Shown here: one piece after another, positions 22,692 through 30,328 of the stretch | How positions within the stretch are numbered: the stretch's first letter is position 1 | Layout: every line of letters starts with the position of its first letter | Translations under genes and position numbers: made by a program | The notes under the pieces: generated by a model | The model's input: only the letters and a program-made list of their open reading frames with translations | The model's database searches: none | Told to the model about the DNA's origin: nothing | NCBI GenBank assembly: GCA_016875715.1 | Contig: VGOZ01000033.1 | Coordinates: 1-32,547, forward strand | Length of the DNA: 32,547 nucleotides | Origin: Chloroflexota bacterium | GTDB lineage: Bacteria; Chloroflexota; UBA6077; FW602-bin22 | Direction of reading: 5' to 3'

Positions 22692-23564
22692 CTACTGGCG
22701 CACGAACTTCTGGAAGCCGTTCTCGCCGGTAACCTCGGCGATGTAAACATCACCCCGCGAGTCCACCGAGATCGAGTGCGCGGCGTTCTCACGCCGTGGC
22801 GCCACGCTCTGGTACTCCCATGCCGCGATCTTCTCCCCTTCGAGCGAGCGGATCGAAATGCGGCCGCGCCCTTCGGCCAGGTACAGGACGTCGGACCGAC
22901 CGCCCTGACCCCGCGTCGGGACGAAGATTTCCATCGGACTGAGCAGGTCACGCCACTCGCCGGTGAACGCCCCGCTCCGGTCGAACAATTGCACGCGCCC
23001 GTTCTCGCGATCGCAGACGAGCACCCGGTTCCGCTGGTCGACGACCACATCGTGGGGCAAGGCGAATTCGCTCGGCCCGGTCCCCTTGGCGCCCCACGAT
23101 CGGATGAGTTTCCCCTGCCGGTCGAACCGATGGACGCGGAACTGGCCGTAACCATCGGAGACGTAGATCTCCCCGTCAGTCGTCTCGACCGCCTTGGTGG
23201 GCTGATTGAACGGCTGATCGGGCGGGCCGGCCTGACCGGACGTACCGATGACCTGACGCACGCGCCCGTCGGTCGTATAGCGGACGACGACGTGGCGGTC
23301 GCGATCGGTGACGAGCAGTTCGTCGCGCTCGTTGAACCAGATGCCGTGGGGATGGTAGAAGTTGCCCAGTCCCCAGCGATCGCGCAGTCGGCCGTCTGGC
23401 TCGAAGATGAGGATCTCCGCGCGGGGCGATCGCACGAAGACGTAGACGCGATCGCGCGAGTCGCAGGCGACGCCCTGCGAAACGCCAAACGCGGGCACGC
23501 CGCCCTCGCGCCGGCCCCAGGAAGGATCGCGTTCGTACGTGTAGGTTCCCTCGCCAAAGATCAT
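22692..23564 (-). CDS. NHL-repeat beta-propeller protein, amidating-lyase-like
   Basis: A 290-residue six-bladed propeller of the kind seen in peptidyl-alpha-hydroxyglycine alpha-amidating lyases and SMP-30-like proteins. NHL repeats are visible as FYHPHGIWFNERDELLVTDR, FNQPTKAVETTDGEIYVSDG, FALPHDVVVDQRNRVLVCDR and AAHSISVDSRGDVYIAEVTG: each carries H/P-x-x-hydrophobic then D-x-x-G/N followed by a strand ending in D. ATG 23564 has AAGGAG 7 nt upstream. There is no signal peptide, so it appears cytoplasmic. Lyase activity on peptides is doubtful in this context; a lactonase or binding role is equally possible. Confidence 0.87.
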   Translation of the reverse strand: MIFGEGTYTYERDPSWGRREGGVPAFGVSQGVACDSRDRVYVFVRSPRAEILIFEPDGRLRDRWGLGNFYHPHGIWFNERDELLVTDRDRHVVVRYTTDGRVRQVIGTSGQAGPPDQPFNQPTKAVETTDGEIYVSDGYGQFRVHRFDRQGKLIRSWGAKGTGPSEFALPHDVVVDQRNRVLVCDRENGRVQLFDRSGAFTGEWRDLLSPMEIFVPTRGQGGRSDVLYLAEGRGRISIRSLEGEKIAAWEYQSVAPRRENAAHSISVDSRGDVYIAEVTGENGFQKFVRQ

Positions 23565-23614
23565 GGTCCGTCTCCTTAGGGGGACTCCGGATTGGTCCGC
23601 GCCCCACGCGCCGG

Positions 23615-23620
23615 TACGAT
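23615..23620 (+). promoter_or_regulatory. -10-like TACGAT at leaderless spacing
   Basis: TACGAT ends 8 nt before ATG 23629, with no Shine-Dalgarno between. Transcription would begin at or next to the ATG. No clear -35 is present. Confidence 0.45.
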
Positions 23621-23628
23621 TCAACCAC

Positions 23629-24255
23629 ATGCGCGCCGAAGTCGCTGACGGCATCCGTCGGAGCCTGCCTGAGTTCCGGGTGCGCCGACAGGTCGATCCG
23701 GTGGTGGTGCCATCGTTCGCGCAGCAAGTGAGCGAGGCACTGATCCGAAGCCGTTCGGCTCCCGCCGTGGCACCGGCGACCGCCCCATCAACGCCCGCGA
23801 CCGCGGTGGCGCCGGCACCCGGCCTCGAACCGAGCGCAGCCTACGATCCCCTGAGAGGGCGGAATCTCCCCCCAGAGCGGGCCGAGATGATCGGGAAGGC
23901 TCACGAGATGCTCGGCATCCCGTACCTGAGGGGTGGTGATACGCTGGCTGGCCTGGACTGCAGCGCGTACCTCAGCCGCGTCTGGGGCGTCAGCCGTCAG
24001 ACCACCGACACGCTCCCTGGGATCGCGGTGCCAGTCGCAAAGGAAGACCTGCTGCCGGGAGATGCGCTCAACCTGCCCACCTGGAAGGATGCCGATCGCT
24101 TCGGGCACGTGCGGCTGTTCGATCGCTGGGCCGATCCGGAGAGGACGCGAATGTGGGTCTATGAGGAGACGGCGGTCACGAGATACGCGGTCCACCGCGT
24201 GATCGACTACGACCCGGCGTACCAGCCGCTGCGCCTGAAGAGGCTTGCAGCGTGA
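23629..24255 (+). CDS. NlpC/P60-like protein
   Basis: A 208-residue protein with an Ala/Pro-rich linker (~50-75, APAVAPATAPSTPATAVAPA) between a short N-terminal region and an NlpC/P60 papain-like domain. Catalytic Cys111 lies in LAGLDCSAYLSRVWG after IPYLRGGDT, and the His is at ~160 in RFGHVRLFDRW. LLPGDALNLP is the usual strand before it. Such enzymes cut peptide bonds in cell-wall peptides. No signal peptide is visible, so export is unclear and a cytoplasmic hydrolase or amidase is possible. ATG 23629 is chosen because of the -10 element just upstream. It overlaps the next gene by 4 nt and heads an operon that includes a globin. Confidence 0.82.
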   Translation: MRAEVADGIRRSLPEFRVRRQVDPVVVPSFAQQVSEALIRSRSAPAVAPATAPSTPATAVAPAPGLEPSAAYDPLRGRNLPPERAEMIGKAHEMLGIPYLRGGDTLAGLDCSAYLSRVWGVSRQTTDTLPGIAVPVAKEDLLPGDALNLPTWKDADRFGHVRLFDRWADPERTRMWVYEETAVTRYAVHRVIDYDPAYQPLRLKRLAA

Positions 24256-24530
24256 TGCACGCGGGGGGCGACTCCAGCCGGTCGACCCTCGAAGGCATCG
24301 TGGGAGCGCTCGCCGGTCAGATCATCGTCCTGCTGGCGCAGAACCGCGCGCTGCAGGAGATCCTTGCCCGACGCGGCATCGCCGACCTCCCCGAGGTCCG
24401 GGATCTGACCCTGACGATTCTGGAGACCGATCTGGACTCCCTGGCCGACGACCTCCTCCCCGAGGAACTGAGCGTCTCGGTAAAGGCGACCCTCCGCGAG
24501 GCGCTGCGGTCCGCGCGAGGGGGAGGCTGA
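24252..24530 (+). CDS. small helical protein of unknown function (92 aa)
   Basis: Starts with GTG 24252 overlapping the previous stop (GTGA); ATG 24255 is the alternative. It is mostly alpha-helical: EGIVGALAGQIIVLLAQNRA is an amphipathic, possibly coiled-coil helix, and DLTLTILETDLDSLADDLL is acidic. There is no signal peptide. I do not recognise the family. Translational coupling to the NlpC/P60-like gene and the globin gene downstream suggests it serves the same process, perhaps as a small partner or scaffold, but nothing in the sequence proves this. Confidence 0.72.
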   Translation: MMHAGGDSSRSTLEGIVGALAGQIIVLLAQNRALQEILARRGIADLPEVRDLTLTILETDLDSLADDLLPEELSVSVKATLREALRSARGGG

Positions 24531-24536
24531 TCGCCC

Positions 24537-24542
24537 TACACT
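24537..24542 (+). promoter_or_regulatory. internal -10-like TACACT before globin gene
   Basis: TACACT ends 6 nt before GTG 24549, so the first transcribed base could be the G of the start codon. It lies between two genes of one operon and may give the globin and hydrolase separate expression. Confidence 0.5.
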
Positions 24543-24548
24543 GAGGTC

Positions 24549-24977
24549 GTGCGAGACCCGCGGTCAGTCTACCCCGAGATCGGCGAGGAGGCGTTCCACG
24601 ATCTCACCCGGACGTTCTACGCCGGTGTGGCGAACGATCCCCTTCTCCGTCCGCTCTATCCCGAGGAGGACCTCGAGGGAGCTCGACAGCGGCTGACCTC
24701 GTTCCTCATCCAGTTCTTCGGTGGCCCGCCCACCTACTCGATGGAGCGTGGACACCCCCGCCTCCGGATGCGCCATTTGCCGTTCCGCATCGATGGGGCC
24801 GCACGGGACGCGTGGGTGACGCACATGCGGACCGGTCTGGATCGCCTCGATCTCGCTGCGGACGTACGCGAGACGATGGACCGGTACTTCGAGGATGCCG
24901 CGACGTTTCTCATCAACACAGATCGCGCGGCGCACCCGTTGGGGGTCGTTCGCGCCGAGGAGTTGCGCCATGGTTGA
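24549..24977 (+). CDS. glbO: truncated haemoglobin, group II (TrHbO)
   Basis: A 142-residue 2-on-2 globin binding haem, O2 or other ligands. Group II marks are visible: YPEIGEEAFHDLTRTFYAGV with distal Tyr24 (B10), DPLLRPLYPEEDLEGA, the phenylalanine-rich FLIQFFGGPPTYSMERGHPR, proximal His76 in RMRHLPF, and Trp89 (G8) in AWVTHM. The length and motif order match mycobacterial GlbO, whose roles are O2/NO/peroxide handling. GTG 24549 is chosen because TACACT lies 6 nt before it. The stop overlaps the next ATG by 8 nt. It sits in an operon with a UlaG-like hydrolase, which is an unusual partner. Confidence 0.93.
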   Translation: MRDPRSVYPEIGEEAFHDLTRTFYAGVANDPLLRPLYPEEDLEGARQRLTSFLIQFFGGPPTYSMERGHPRLRMRHLPFRIDGAARDAWVTHMRTGLDRLDLAADVRETMDRYFEDAATFLINTDRAAHPLGVVRAEELRHG

Positions 24978-25791
24978 GGTTCGCCAGCCGCCCGCCGACT
25001 TTTTGGCCCGCGCCGAGTCGGAGCCGGTGCCCCACGGGCAAGTTGCGCTCTGGTATACCGGCGGCGCCGGGTACATCTACCGAACGCCGACAACGACGCT
25101 GCAGATCGACCCCTTCTGCGGGAAATCGATCGACGCGAACTGGAGCCGTCTGATCGCGCCGCCTTTTGACCCCGCGCGAGTCACGAGGTGCGATGCGATC
25201 CTCTCGACCCACGAGCACCTCGATCACTGCGACCCGGAGACGCTCAAAGCCATGGCGGGAGTGACGACCTGCCCGCTCATCGGACCGGCGAGTTCGACGG
25301 ACGTCGCGCGGGAGTTCGGCTGGCCGGCAGCGCGGCTCGCCCCGCTCGCCTGGGGCGAACGCACCATCGTCGGCGATGTGACGATCACAGCGATCCAGTC
25401 GAACGATCCGATGGCGAAGGGATGCAACGGCTACGTCCTAGAGGCGCAGGGACTGGTCGTGGTCAACATGGGCGATAGCCTCTGGTACAACGATATTGGC
25501 AAGCAACTCGCGCCCTGGTCGGTGGATGCCATCTGCGTCTCGGTCGCCCAGAATCCGCCCGGCGAGACGTACTACATGAGCGAAGTGGACGCCGCGCGCA
25601 TCGCCCGGGACGTCAACGCCCGGGCGCTAATCCCCCACCATTGGGACCTCTGGCGCTGGGTCGCACTCGATCCCCGCCGCATCGCCGCGGTCGCGCCGTG
25701 GTACGCGCCGGCGACGGTCGTCTGCCCGGCGCGGTACTGCGAGCGAATCAGCCTCATTCGGGCTGGATCGGACGGTCTCGCAGTCGTGTGA
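24970..25791 (+). CDS. UlaG-like metallo-beta-lactamase-fold hydrolase
   Basis: A 273-residue MBL-fold enzyme of the UlaG (L-ascorbate-6-phosphate lactonase)-like branch. The metal motif is STHEHLDHCD: His81, His83, Asp85, His86, matching HxHxDH. WYTGGAGYIYRT and TLQIDPFCG are the first strands; MAKGCNGYVLEAQG and VVVNMGDSLWYNDI follow, with Asp in GDS as a further ligand, and PHHWDLWRW supplies a late His. The ATG overlaps the globin stop by 8 nt, so expression is coupled. UlaG-like proteins in this size class act on lactones or phosphodiesters; the substrate here is unknown. It ends near a REP-like palindrome. Confidence 0.86.
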   Translation: MVEVRQPPADFLARAESEPVPHGQVALWYTGGAGYIYRTPTTTLQIDPFCGKSIDANWSRLIAPPFDPARVTRCDAILSTHEHLDHCDPETLKAMAGVTTCPLIGPASSTDVAREFGWPAARLAPLAWGERTIVGDVTITAIQSNDPMAKGCNGYVLEAQGLVVVNMGDSLWYNDIGKQLAPWSVDAICVSVAQNPPGETYYMSEVDAARIARDVNARALIPHHWDLWRWVALDPRRIAAVAPWYAPATVVCPARYCERISLIRAGSDGLAVV

Positions 25792-25803
25792 CGCCGTCGC
25801 GCT

Positions 25804-25838
25804 CCCACTCCTGGGGTCAGGAGAGGGCCGGGGTGAGG
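25804..25838. repeat. REP-like palindrome in convergent gap
   Basis: CCCACTCCTG (25804-25813) and CAGGAGAGGG (25818-25827) form a stem with one A-A mismatch and a GGGT loop, followed by CCGGGGTGAGG. This resembles widespread short palindromic elements of the form 'CTCCC...GGGAGAGGGxxGGGGTGAGG'. It lies between the hydrolase stop (25791) and the convergent Gfo/Idh stop (25852) and may also terminate transcription. Confidence 0.5.
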
Positions 25839-25851
25839 TTGCCCGAGATCT

Positions 25852-26946
25852 CTACGGATCGCTGAGGGTTACCGCCTTCCCGGTCCGACCCGACTCGTAG
25901 ATACCCTGGATGATCGCGACGACGCGGCGCCCATCGAGGCCGGTGACGGCGGGCTCACGCTTCTCGCGCGCCGCATCGATGATGTCGCGCAGCTGGTGCG
26001 CGTGGAAGTTTGGCAGATCGCCCGCGCCATAGTCGAGCGCGTGCTCGCGGGACACGCCGACGATGTTCTCCTCGCCCGGAATCGTCCAGATATCGTTCGT
26101 GCCAATATCGCTCGGGCCCGTGCGCGTCCTGCGCTGCTCGGGCGGGATCTCCCAGCAATCGAGACTGACCGTGGCGCCGGAGTCGCCCACGATCGTCACG
26201 CCGTGGATGCGTCGGGCCGGGTTCATGCTCACGGTGCCTTTGATGATGCCAAGTCCGCCCGACTTGAACTTGAGGACGCAGACCGCGTTGTCCTCGATCT
26301 CTACGTAGGGGTGGTTCACGTTCGCCCAGTACGCCTTCAACTCGACCGCCGGTCCGGCGTACCAGAGCAGGAAGTCGATGTTGTGAGGCGACTGGTTGGT
26401 CATCACGCCACCACCCTCGGTGTCCCATCGGCCGCGCCATGCATCGCGTTTGTAGTACGCCTCGTCCCGCCACATCTCGCAATACGACTCGCCCATGACG
26501 ATACGTTCGCCGAGTTTGCCGTCATCCTGGGCTTTCTTGATGCGCTGCGCAGCGGGGAACCACCGCCGTTGCGACATGACCGAGACGAACGTTCCCGCCT
26601 TCGCAGCGGCCTCGAGCACCTGATCCGCCTCGGCGAGCGTGTTTGTAAACGGCTTCTCACAGACCCCGTGGATGCCGCGCTCGGCGGCGAGGACGAGCGG
26701 GTGGGCGTGGTGCGGGTGGGGGGTACAAACGCAGACGACATCGATCCCACCAGCGTCGAGCATCTGCTTGGCATCGGTGAAATGCCGCTTCGCCCCGAAC
26801 TGGCGCGCGAATTCATCGGCCCGGCCGGCCTGAACGTCGCAACAGGAGATGAGTTCTGCGTCGCCATCCATCACCGCGAGCCCAGCGGCGTGGGCGCGCG
26901 CGATTCCTCCTGTACCGACGATGCCGAATCGGACCTTCGATGCCAC
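25852..26946 (-). CDS. Gfo/Idh/MocA-family dehydrogenase
   Basis: A 364-residue NAD(P)-dependent sugar or cyclitol dehydrogenase-like protein. The Rossmann start KVRFGIVGTGGIARAHAAGL has the GxGxxA loop. VCVCTPHPHHAHPLVLAAER leads into the catalytic EKP (HGVCEKPFTNTLAEAD). The C-terminal part has TEGGGVMTNQSPHNIDFLLW, with the Asn/His of the substrate site. The GTG start at 26946 follows a G-rich stretch with no strong Shine-Dalgarno. The length and motifs are complete, and the enzyme is likely active on a sugar or its acid. It is preceded on the same strand by a hypothetical gene, 80 bp upstream. Confidence 0.92.
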   Translation of the reverse strand: MASKVRFGIVGTGGIARAHAAGLAVMDGDAELISCCDVQAGRADEFARQFGAKRHFTDAKQMLDAGGIDVVCVCTPHPHHAHPLVLAAERGIHGVCEKPFTNTLAEADQVLEAAAKAGTFVSVMSQRRWFPAAQRIKKAQDDGKLGERIVMGESYCEMWRDEAYYKRDAWRGRWDTEGGGVMTNQSPHNIDFLLWYAGPAVELKAYWANVNHPYVEIEDNAVCVLKFKSGGLGIIKGTVSMNPARRIHGVTIVGDSGATVSLDCWEIPPEQRRTRTGPSDIGTNDIWTIPGEENIVGVSREHALDYGAGDLPNFHAHQLRDIIDAAREKREPAVTGLDGRRVVAIIQGIYESGRTGKAVTLSDP

Positions 26947-27026
26947 CTGTGTGCCCCCGGCGAAAGTGTCGCGGCGATCCTATCACTTCACCGTGGTGCG
27001 TCCCGCCAGATGCGGACGCGGTCGGA

Positions 27027-27506
27027 TCAGGCCGTTGGCGCGTCTGGCTCCACACGGAGCGCGACGATACGGTCCCGGCGCAGGGCATCCTCGGCCGCGT
27101 CGGCGGCTTCACCGTCACCCGGAACATCGATGACCGGTTCGGCGACACGGAGCAGTTGAAGGATCACCGCGTCCTGCCAGCGGTCGCGGTTGGGGCTCCC
27201 GGCTGGAGCGACGAGCGCCTCCTCGACGTAGAAGCCGGCCATGTCGATCTCAATCGCCTCGAACGCTCGGTCGACGGTGGCCCGATGGAACCGCTCCCGA
27301 CGTTGCGCCGCGTCGAACGCGTCCGAGGCGCGGGGCGTGAAGACGATCTTGGGGCCTCTGCCCAAGAGGCGCAGGATGATCGGTGCGCCGAACCGCTCGG
27401 TCGCACAGATGAGACGAATCTCCTTACCCGCAAGCCCGAGGCGCTCCCCCCAGGCATGGGCGAAGGCCTCCCATCGGGCAGGAATAGCCGGCTTCTCGTA
27501 GTCCAT
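27027..27506 (-). CDS. hypothetical protein (159 aa)
   Basis: A soluble protein of unknown family. It opens MDYEKPAIPARWEAFAHAWG and continues with KEIRLICATERFGAPIILRL, PKIVFTPRASDAFDAAQRRE, EAIEIDMAGFYVEEALVAPA and DRWQDAVILQLLRVAEPVID: mixed alpha/beta, no signal peptide or membrane helix. ATG 27506 has AGGAGG ~13 nt upstream, a rather long spacing. A TACAAT -10 lies at 27540-27545. It is followed by the Gfo/Idh gene 80 bp later, probably on the same transcript, and is divergent from the enolase-superfamily gene. Confidence 0.75.
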   Translation of the reverse strand: MDYEKPAIPARWEAFAHAWGERLGLAGKEIRLICATERFGAPIILRLLGRGPKIVFTPRASDAFDAAQRRERFHRATVDRAFEAIEIDMAGFYVEEALVAPAGSPNRDRWQDAVILQLLRVAEPVIDVPGDGEAADAAEDALRRDRIVALRVEPDAPTA

Positions 27507-27539
27507 GCGTCGGAACGATCCTCCTGAGGAGCGGCGCCG

Positions 27540-27545
27540 ATTGTA
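27540..27545 (-). promoter_or_regulatory. -10 element TACAAT for hypothetical/Gfo-Idh transcript
   Basis: TACAAT on the minus strand, ~34 nt before ATG 27506, with AGGAGG between. It is near-consensus. The -35 is not clear. It lies 98 bp from the divergent enolase-superfamily start. Confidence 0.45.
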
Positions 27546-27613
27546 GCCACCGTGTGGGGTGCCACCGCGAGCGTCGTGCCCCGCGTGGACACACGGCATC
27601 CGCCCGACTCGAG

Positions 27614-27619
27614 TATTGT
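27614..27619 (+). promoter_or_regulatory. -10 element TATTGT for enolase-superfamily gene
   Basis: TATTGT lies 24 nt before GTG 27644, with a long Shine-Dalgarno region (GGGGGTGAGGA) between. No -35 stands at 16-18 bp; a TGGACA is 22 bp upstream, too far for a normal promoter. Confidence 0.4.
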
Positions 27620-27643
27620 GTGCCCGGTGCGAGGGGGTGAGGA

Positions 27644-28813
27644 GTGTTCAGGCTGAAGATCACCGAGATCGCGTTCCACCGGTATGCCTGGGAGGTGCGC
27701 GACCTGGGTGTTGACTACAACGGATTCAATCAGGTCTACGAGCCAGGTGCACGGCGCACGATGACGGGTAACATCGTGACCATCCAGACCGACGCCGGTA
27801 TTCGAGGCGAGTTCGCGGGCGGCGATGACGCGTCGATGACACAGATCGCGGGGTTCGCGCGCTATCTCCTCGGGCGTGACCCTCTCCAGCGCGAACTCAT
27901 TCACGCCGACATCAAGCGCGCCAACCGCAAGAACGACCGATTCGGGATGGGGCCGGTCGACTGCGCGCTCTGGGACATCGCCGGGAAGACCTACGGAGCA
28001 TCGGTCGTGCAGCTGCTCGGCGGGTGGAAGACCCGCCTACCGGGTTATGCCTCGACCTACCACGGAGACCATCAACCGGATGGCCTCAACAGCCCGGAGG
28101 CGTTCGCGTCGTTCGGCATCCAGTGCCGGGACATGGGCTACCCGGGCATGAAGATCCACCCGTGGGGGAATCCGGACATCCGCCGCGAGGTGCAGACGGT
28201 CCTAGCGGCGCGCCGCGCGGCGGGCGATGAGTTCGATCTGATGCTCGATCCCGCGTGCGAGTACTCGACCTTCATCGACACGCTCCGTGTCGGCCGGGCC
28301 TGCGACGAAGCACGCTTCCTCTGGTATGAGGACCCGATGAAGGATGGGGGTATCTCCATTCAGGCCTACCGGAAACTGCGCGAGTTGATTCGCACGCCCA
28401 TCCTCATCGGCGAGCACACGCGCGGACTCGAGACGCATACTGACCTGCTCGTGCACGGGGCAACCGATCTCCTGCATACCGACCCGCTCTACGACATGGG
28501 CATCACCGGATGCATGAAGATCGCCCACGCGGCGGAGGGGTTCGGCCTCGACGTACAGTTGCACGCGCCGGGGCCGGCGCAACGCGCCCTCATGGCGTCG
28601 ATCCGGAACACCAGTTACTACGAGATGGGCCTGGTCCACCCCAGATTAGGTCAGGCGATCCGGGCGCCGATCTACGCCGATGACTATCGCGATGGTCTGG
28701 ACGCGGTCGATCACAACGGGACTGTCCCGGTCCCGACCGGACCGGGCCTCGGCGTCACCTACGACTGGGAATGGATCGCCCGTCATAGGGTCGACGGGGC
28801 GACCTACCAATAG
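27644..28813 (+). CDS. enolase-superfamily (mandelate racemase/muconate lactonizing) enzyme
   Basis: A 389-residue enolase-superfamily acid-sugar dehydratase or racemase. The metal ligands are Asp202 (LMLDPACEY), Glu229 (WYEDPM) and Glu257 (LIGEHTRG). The base on strand 2 is K170-x-H172 (GMKIHPW) where mandelate racemase has KxK, and His307 (QLHAPGPAQ) is the other-side base. PVDCALWDIAGKTYGASVVQ is the usual capping and barrel junction. KxH instead of KxK narrows it to a dehydratase-type subgroup, with the substrate unproven. The GTG start has a strong Shine-Dalgarno (GGGTGAGGA). It is followed 19 nt later by the DUF2088 gene. Confidence 0.9.
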   Translation: MFRLKITEIAFHRYAWEVRDLGVDYNGFNQVYEPGARRTMTGNIVTIQTDAGIRGEFAGGDDASMTQIAGFARYLLGRDPLQRELIHADIKRANRKNDRFGMGPVDCALWDIAGKTYGASVVQLLGGWKTRLPGYASTYHGDHQPDGLNSPEAFASFGIQCRDMGYPGMKIHPWGNPDIRREVQTVLAARRAAGDEFDLMLDPACEYSTFIDTLRVGRACDEARFLWYEDPMKDGGISIQAYRKLRELIRTPILIGEHTRGLETHTDLLVHGATDLLHTDPLYDMGITGCMKIAHAAEGFGLDVQLHAPGPAQRALMASIRNTSYYEMGLVHPRLGQAIRAPIYADDYRDGLDAVDHNGTVPVPTGPGLGVTYDWEWIARHRVDGATYQ

Positions 28814-28832
28814 CTCAAGGGGAGGGGTTCGT

Positions 28833-30170
28833 ATGAGGATCACGCTGGACATCCCAGACGCGATGTTCCATCGACTGCTGGACGACGTTCCTCTACCACA
28901 AATGGCGCTCGTCGAGTATCGGATGGAGACCCCCGCGCCGATCGACGACGTGGCCGAGGCGGTCCATGCCACGGTGCGTCGCGCCGAGATCGCCGGGGCG
29001 GTGCGTCCGGGCGCGCGGATCGCTATCGGCGTCGGGAGTCGCGGGGTCGCCCGACTCGGCGAGATGGTGCGTGCGCTGGTTGCGGCGCTGCGCGATCTGG
29101 GCGCCGATCCTTTTGTGATCCCGGCGATGGGTAGCCACGGCGGCGCCACGGCGGATGGCCAGCGGGAGGTCATCGCGCGGCTCGGCGTGGATGAGACGAG
29201 TGTGGGTGCCCCGGTGATCGCCTCCATGGAGACGGAGGAGATCGGGCGAACAACCGATGGAATCGCGGTGCGTCTCGATCGCGCCGCGCTCGGCGCCGAT
29301 GGGATCGTCTTCGTGGCCAGGGTGAAGCCGCATACCGCGTTTCGCGGCTCGTATGAGAGCGGCCTGGCGAAGATGATCGCGATTGGCCTCGGCAAGCAGT
29401 CGGGCGCGGCGGCCTGTCACGCGGCAGGTTTCGGCGACATGGCTCGACGCGTTCCGCTACTCGCCGAGGTCGCGCTGGCGACGGCGCCAATCCTCTTCGG
29501 CCTGGCAACTATCGAGAATGCGTACGATCGGCCCTTCCACGTCGAGGCGATCCCCGCCGGCGCGATCCTGGCGAGGGAGCCGGAATTGCTGGACCGAGCC
29601 CGGGCAGCGATGGCCCGGGTACCGTTCGAGCAACTGGACGTGATGGTGATCGACCGGATTGGCAAGAACATATCCGGCGATGGCGCCGATCCGAACATCA
29701 CCGGAAAGTACCCGACCCCATTCGCGACCGGTGGACCGCGCGTCACCAAGCAGCTCGCGCTGGACCTGACTGATGAGACTGAAGGGAACGCCAACGGCAT
29801 CGGCACGGCCGATCTCACAACAGCACGGGCGGTTGCGAAGATGAGCCTGGCGCAGACTTATCCGAACGGCCTCACCTCGACCGTGGTGGGACCCACGGCC
29901 ATCCCGATGATTCTTCCCGACGATCGGCTGGCCCTGCAGGCGGCGATCCTGACCTGTAATCCGGTCGGTCCCGAGCCGCGGGTGATGCGCATTGCCGATA
30001 CGCTCACACTGGGCGAGTTCATGGTTTCCGGATCACTGCTCGAGGATGTAGCGCGGGATCGCGCTCTGACGATCATTGAAGTCCCACGCCCTCTCGTCTT
30101 CGATACGAACGGCGCCCTGCTGGACCTCGGAACTCCAGGGCGAATCGCTGTGGGAGCGCGTGCAGGCTGA
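28833..30170 (+). CDS. DUF2088/LarA N-terminal-domain protein (lactate-racemase-like)
   Basis: A 445-residue protein of the lactate racemase N-terminal (DUF2088) superfamily. The opening MRITLDIPDAMFHRLLDDVP and IAIGVGSRGVARLGEMVRAL belong to that domain, and DPFVIPAMGSHGGATADGQ is the conserved G-S-H-G turn. VKPHTAFRGSYESGLAKMIA contains the HT motif near the LarA nickel-pincer residues. ATG 28833 has GGGGAGGGG 5 nt upstream, 19 nt after the enolase-family gene. Whether it carries the nickel-pincer cofactor is unknown; larBCE-like genes are not in the window. Pairing with an acid-sugar enzyme suggests epimerisation or racemisation of a hydroxy acid. Confidence 0.87.
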   Translation: MRITLDIPDAMFHRLLDDVPLPQMALVEYRMETPAPIDDVAEAVHATVRRAEIAGAVRPGARIAIGVGSRGVARLGEMVRALVAALRDLGADPFVIPAMGSHGGATADGQREVIARLGVDETSVGAPVIASMETEEIGRTTDGIAVRLDRAALGADGIVFVARVKPHTAFRGSYESGLAKMIAIGLGKQSGAAACHAAGFGDMARRVPLLAEVALATAPILFGLATIENAYDRPFHVEAIPAGAILAREPELLDRARAAMARVPFEQLDVMVIDRIGKNISGDGADPNITGKYPTPFATGGPRVTKQLALDLTDETEGNANGIGTADLTTARAVAKMSLAQTYPNGLTSTVVGPTAIPMILPDDRLALQAAILTCNPVGPEPRVMRIADTLTLGEFMVSGSLLEDVARDRALTIIEVPRPLVFDTNGALLDLGTPGRIAVGARAG

Positions 30171-30328
30171 GTCCCGTTTCTTGCCGGTACCGAGCCGGTG
30201 GCCATGAGAAGCGTGTCACACCACACTACCGCGTCGTAACCCATGGGCAGGCGGTGCAACGGGCCGCACCGCTCGAGTCGCGCGCCGGAGGCGGGCGAAC
30301 TGGGTACACCCGCTCCGGCAGCGCGACC

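Noticed and set aside
25996..27159. Long plus-strand ORF opposite the Gfo/Idh gene
   Set aside because: It is a high-GC shadow frame; the minus strand shows complete family motifs.
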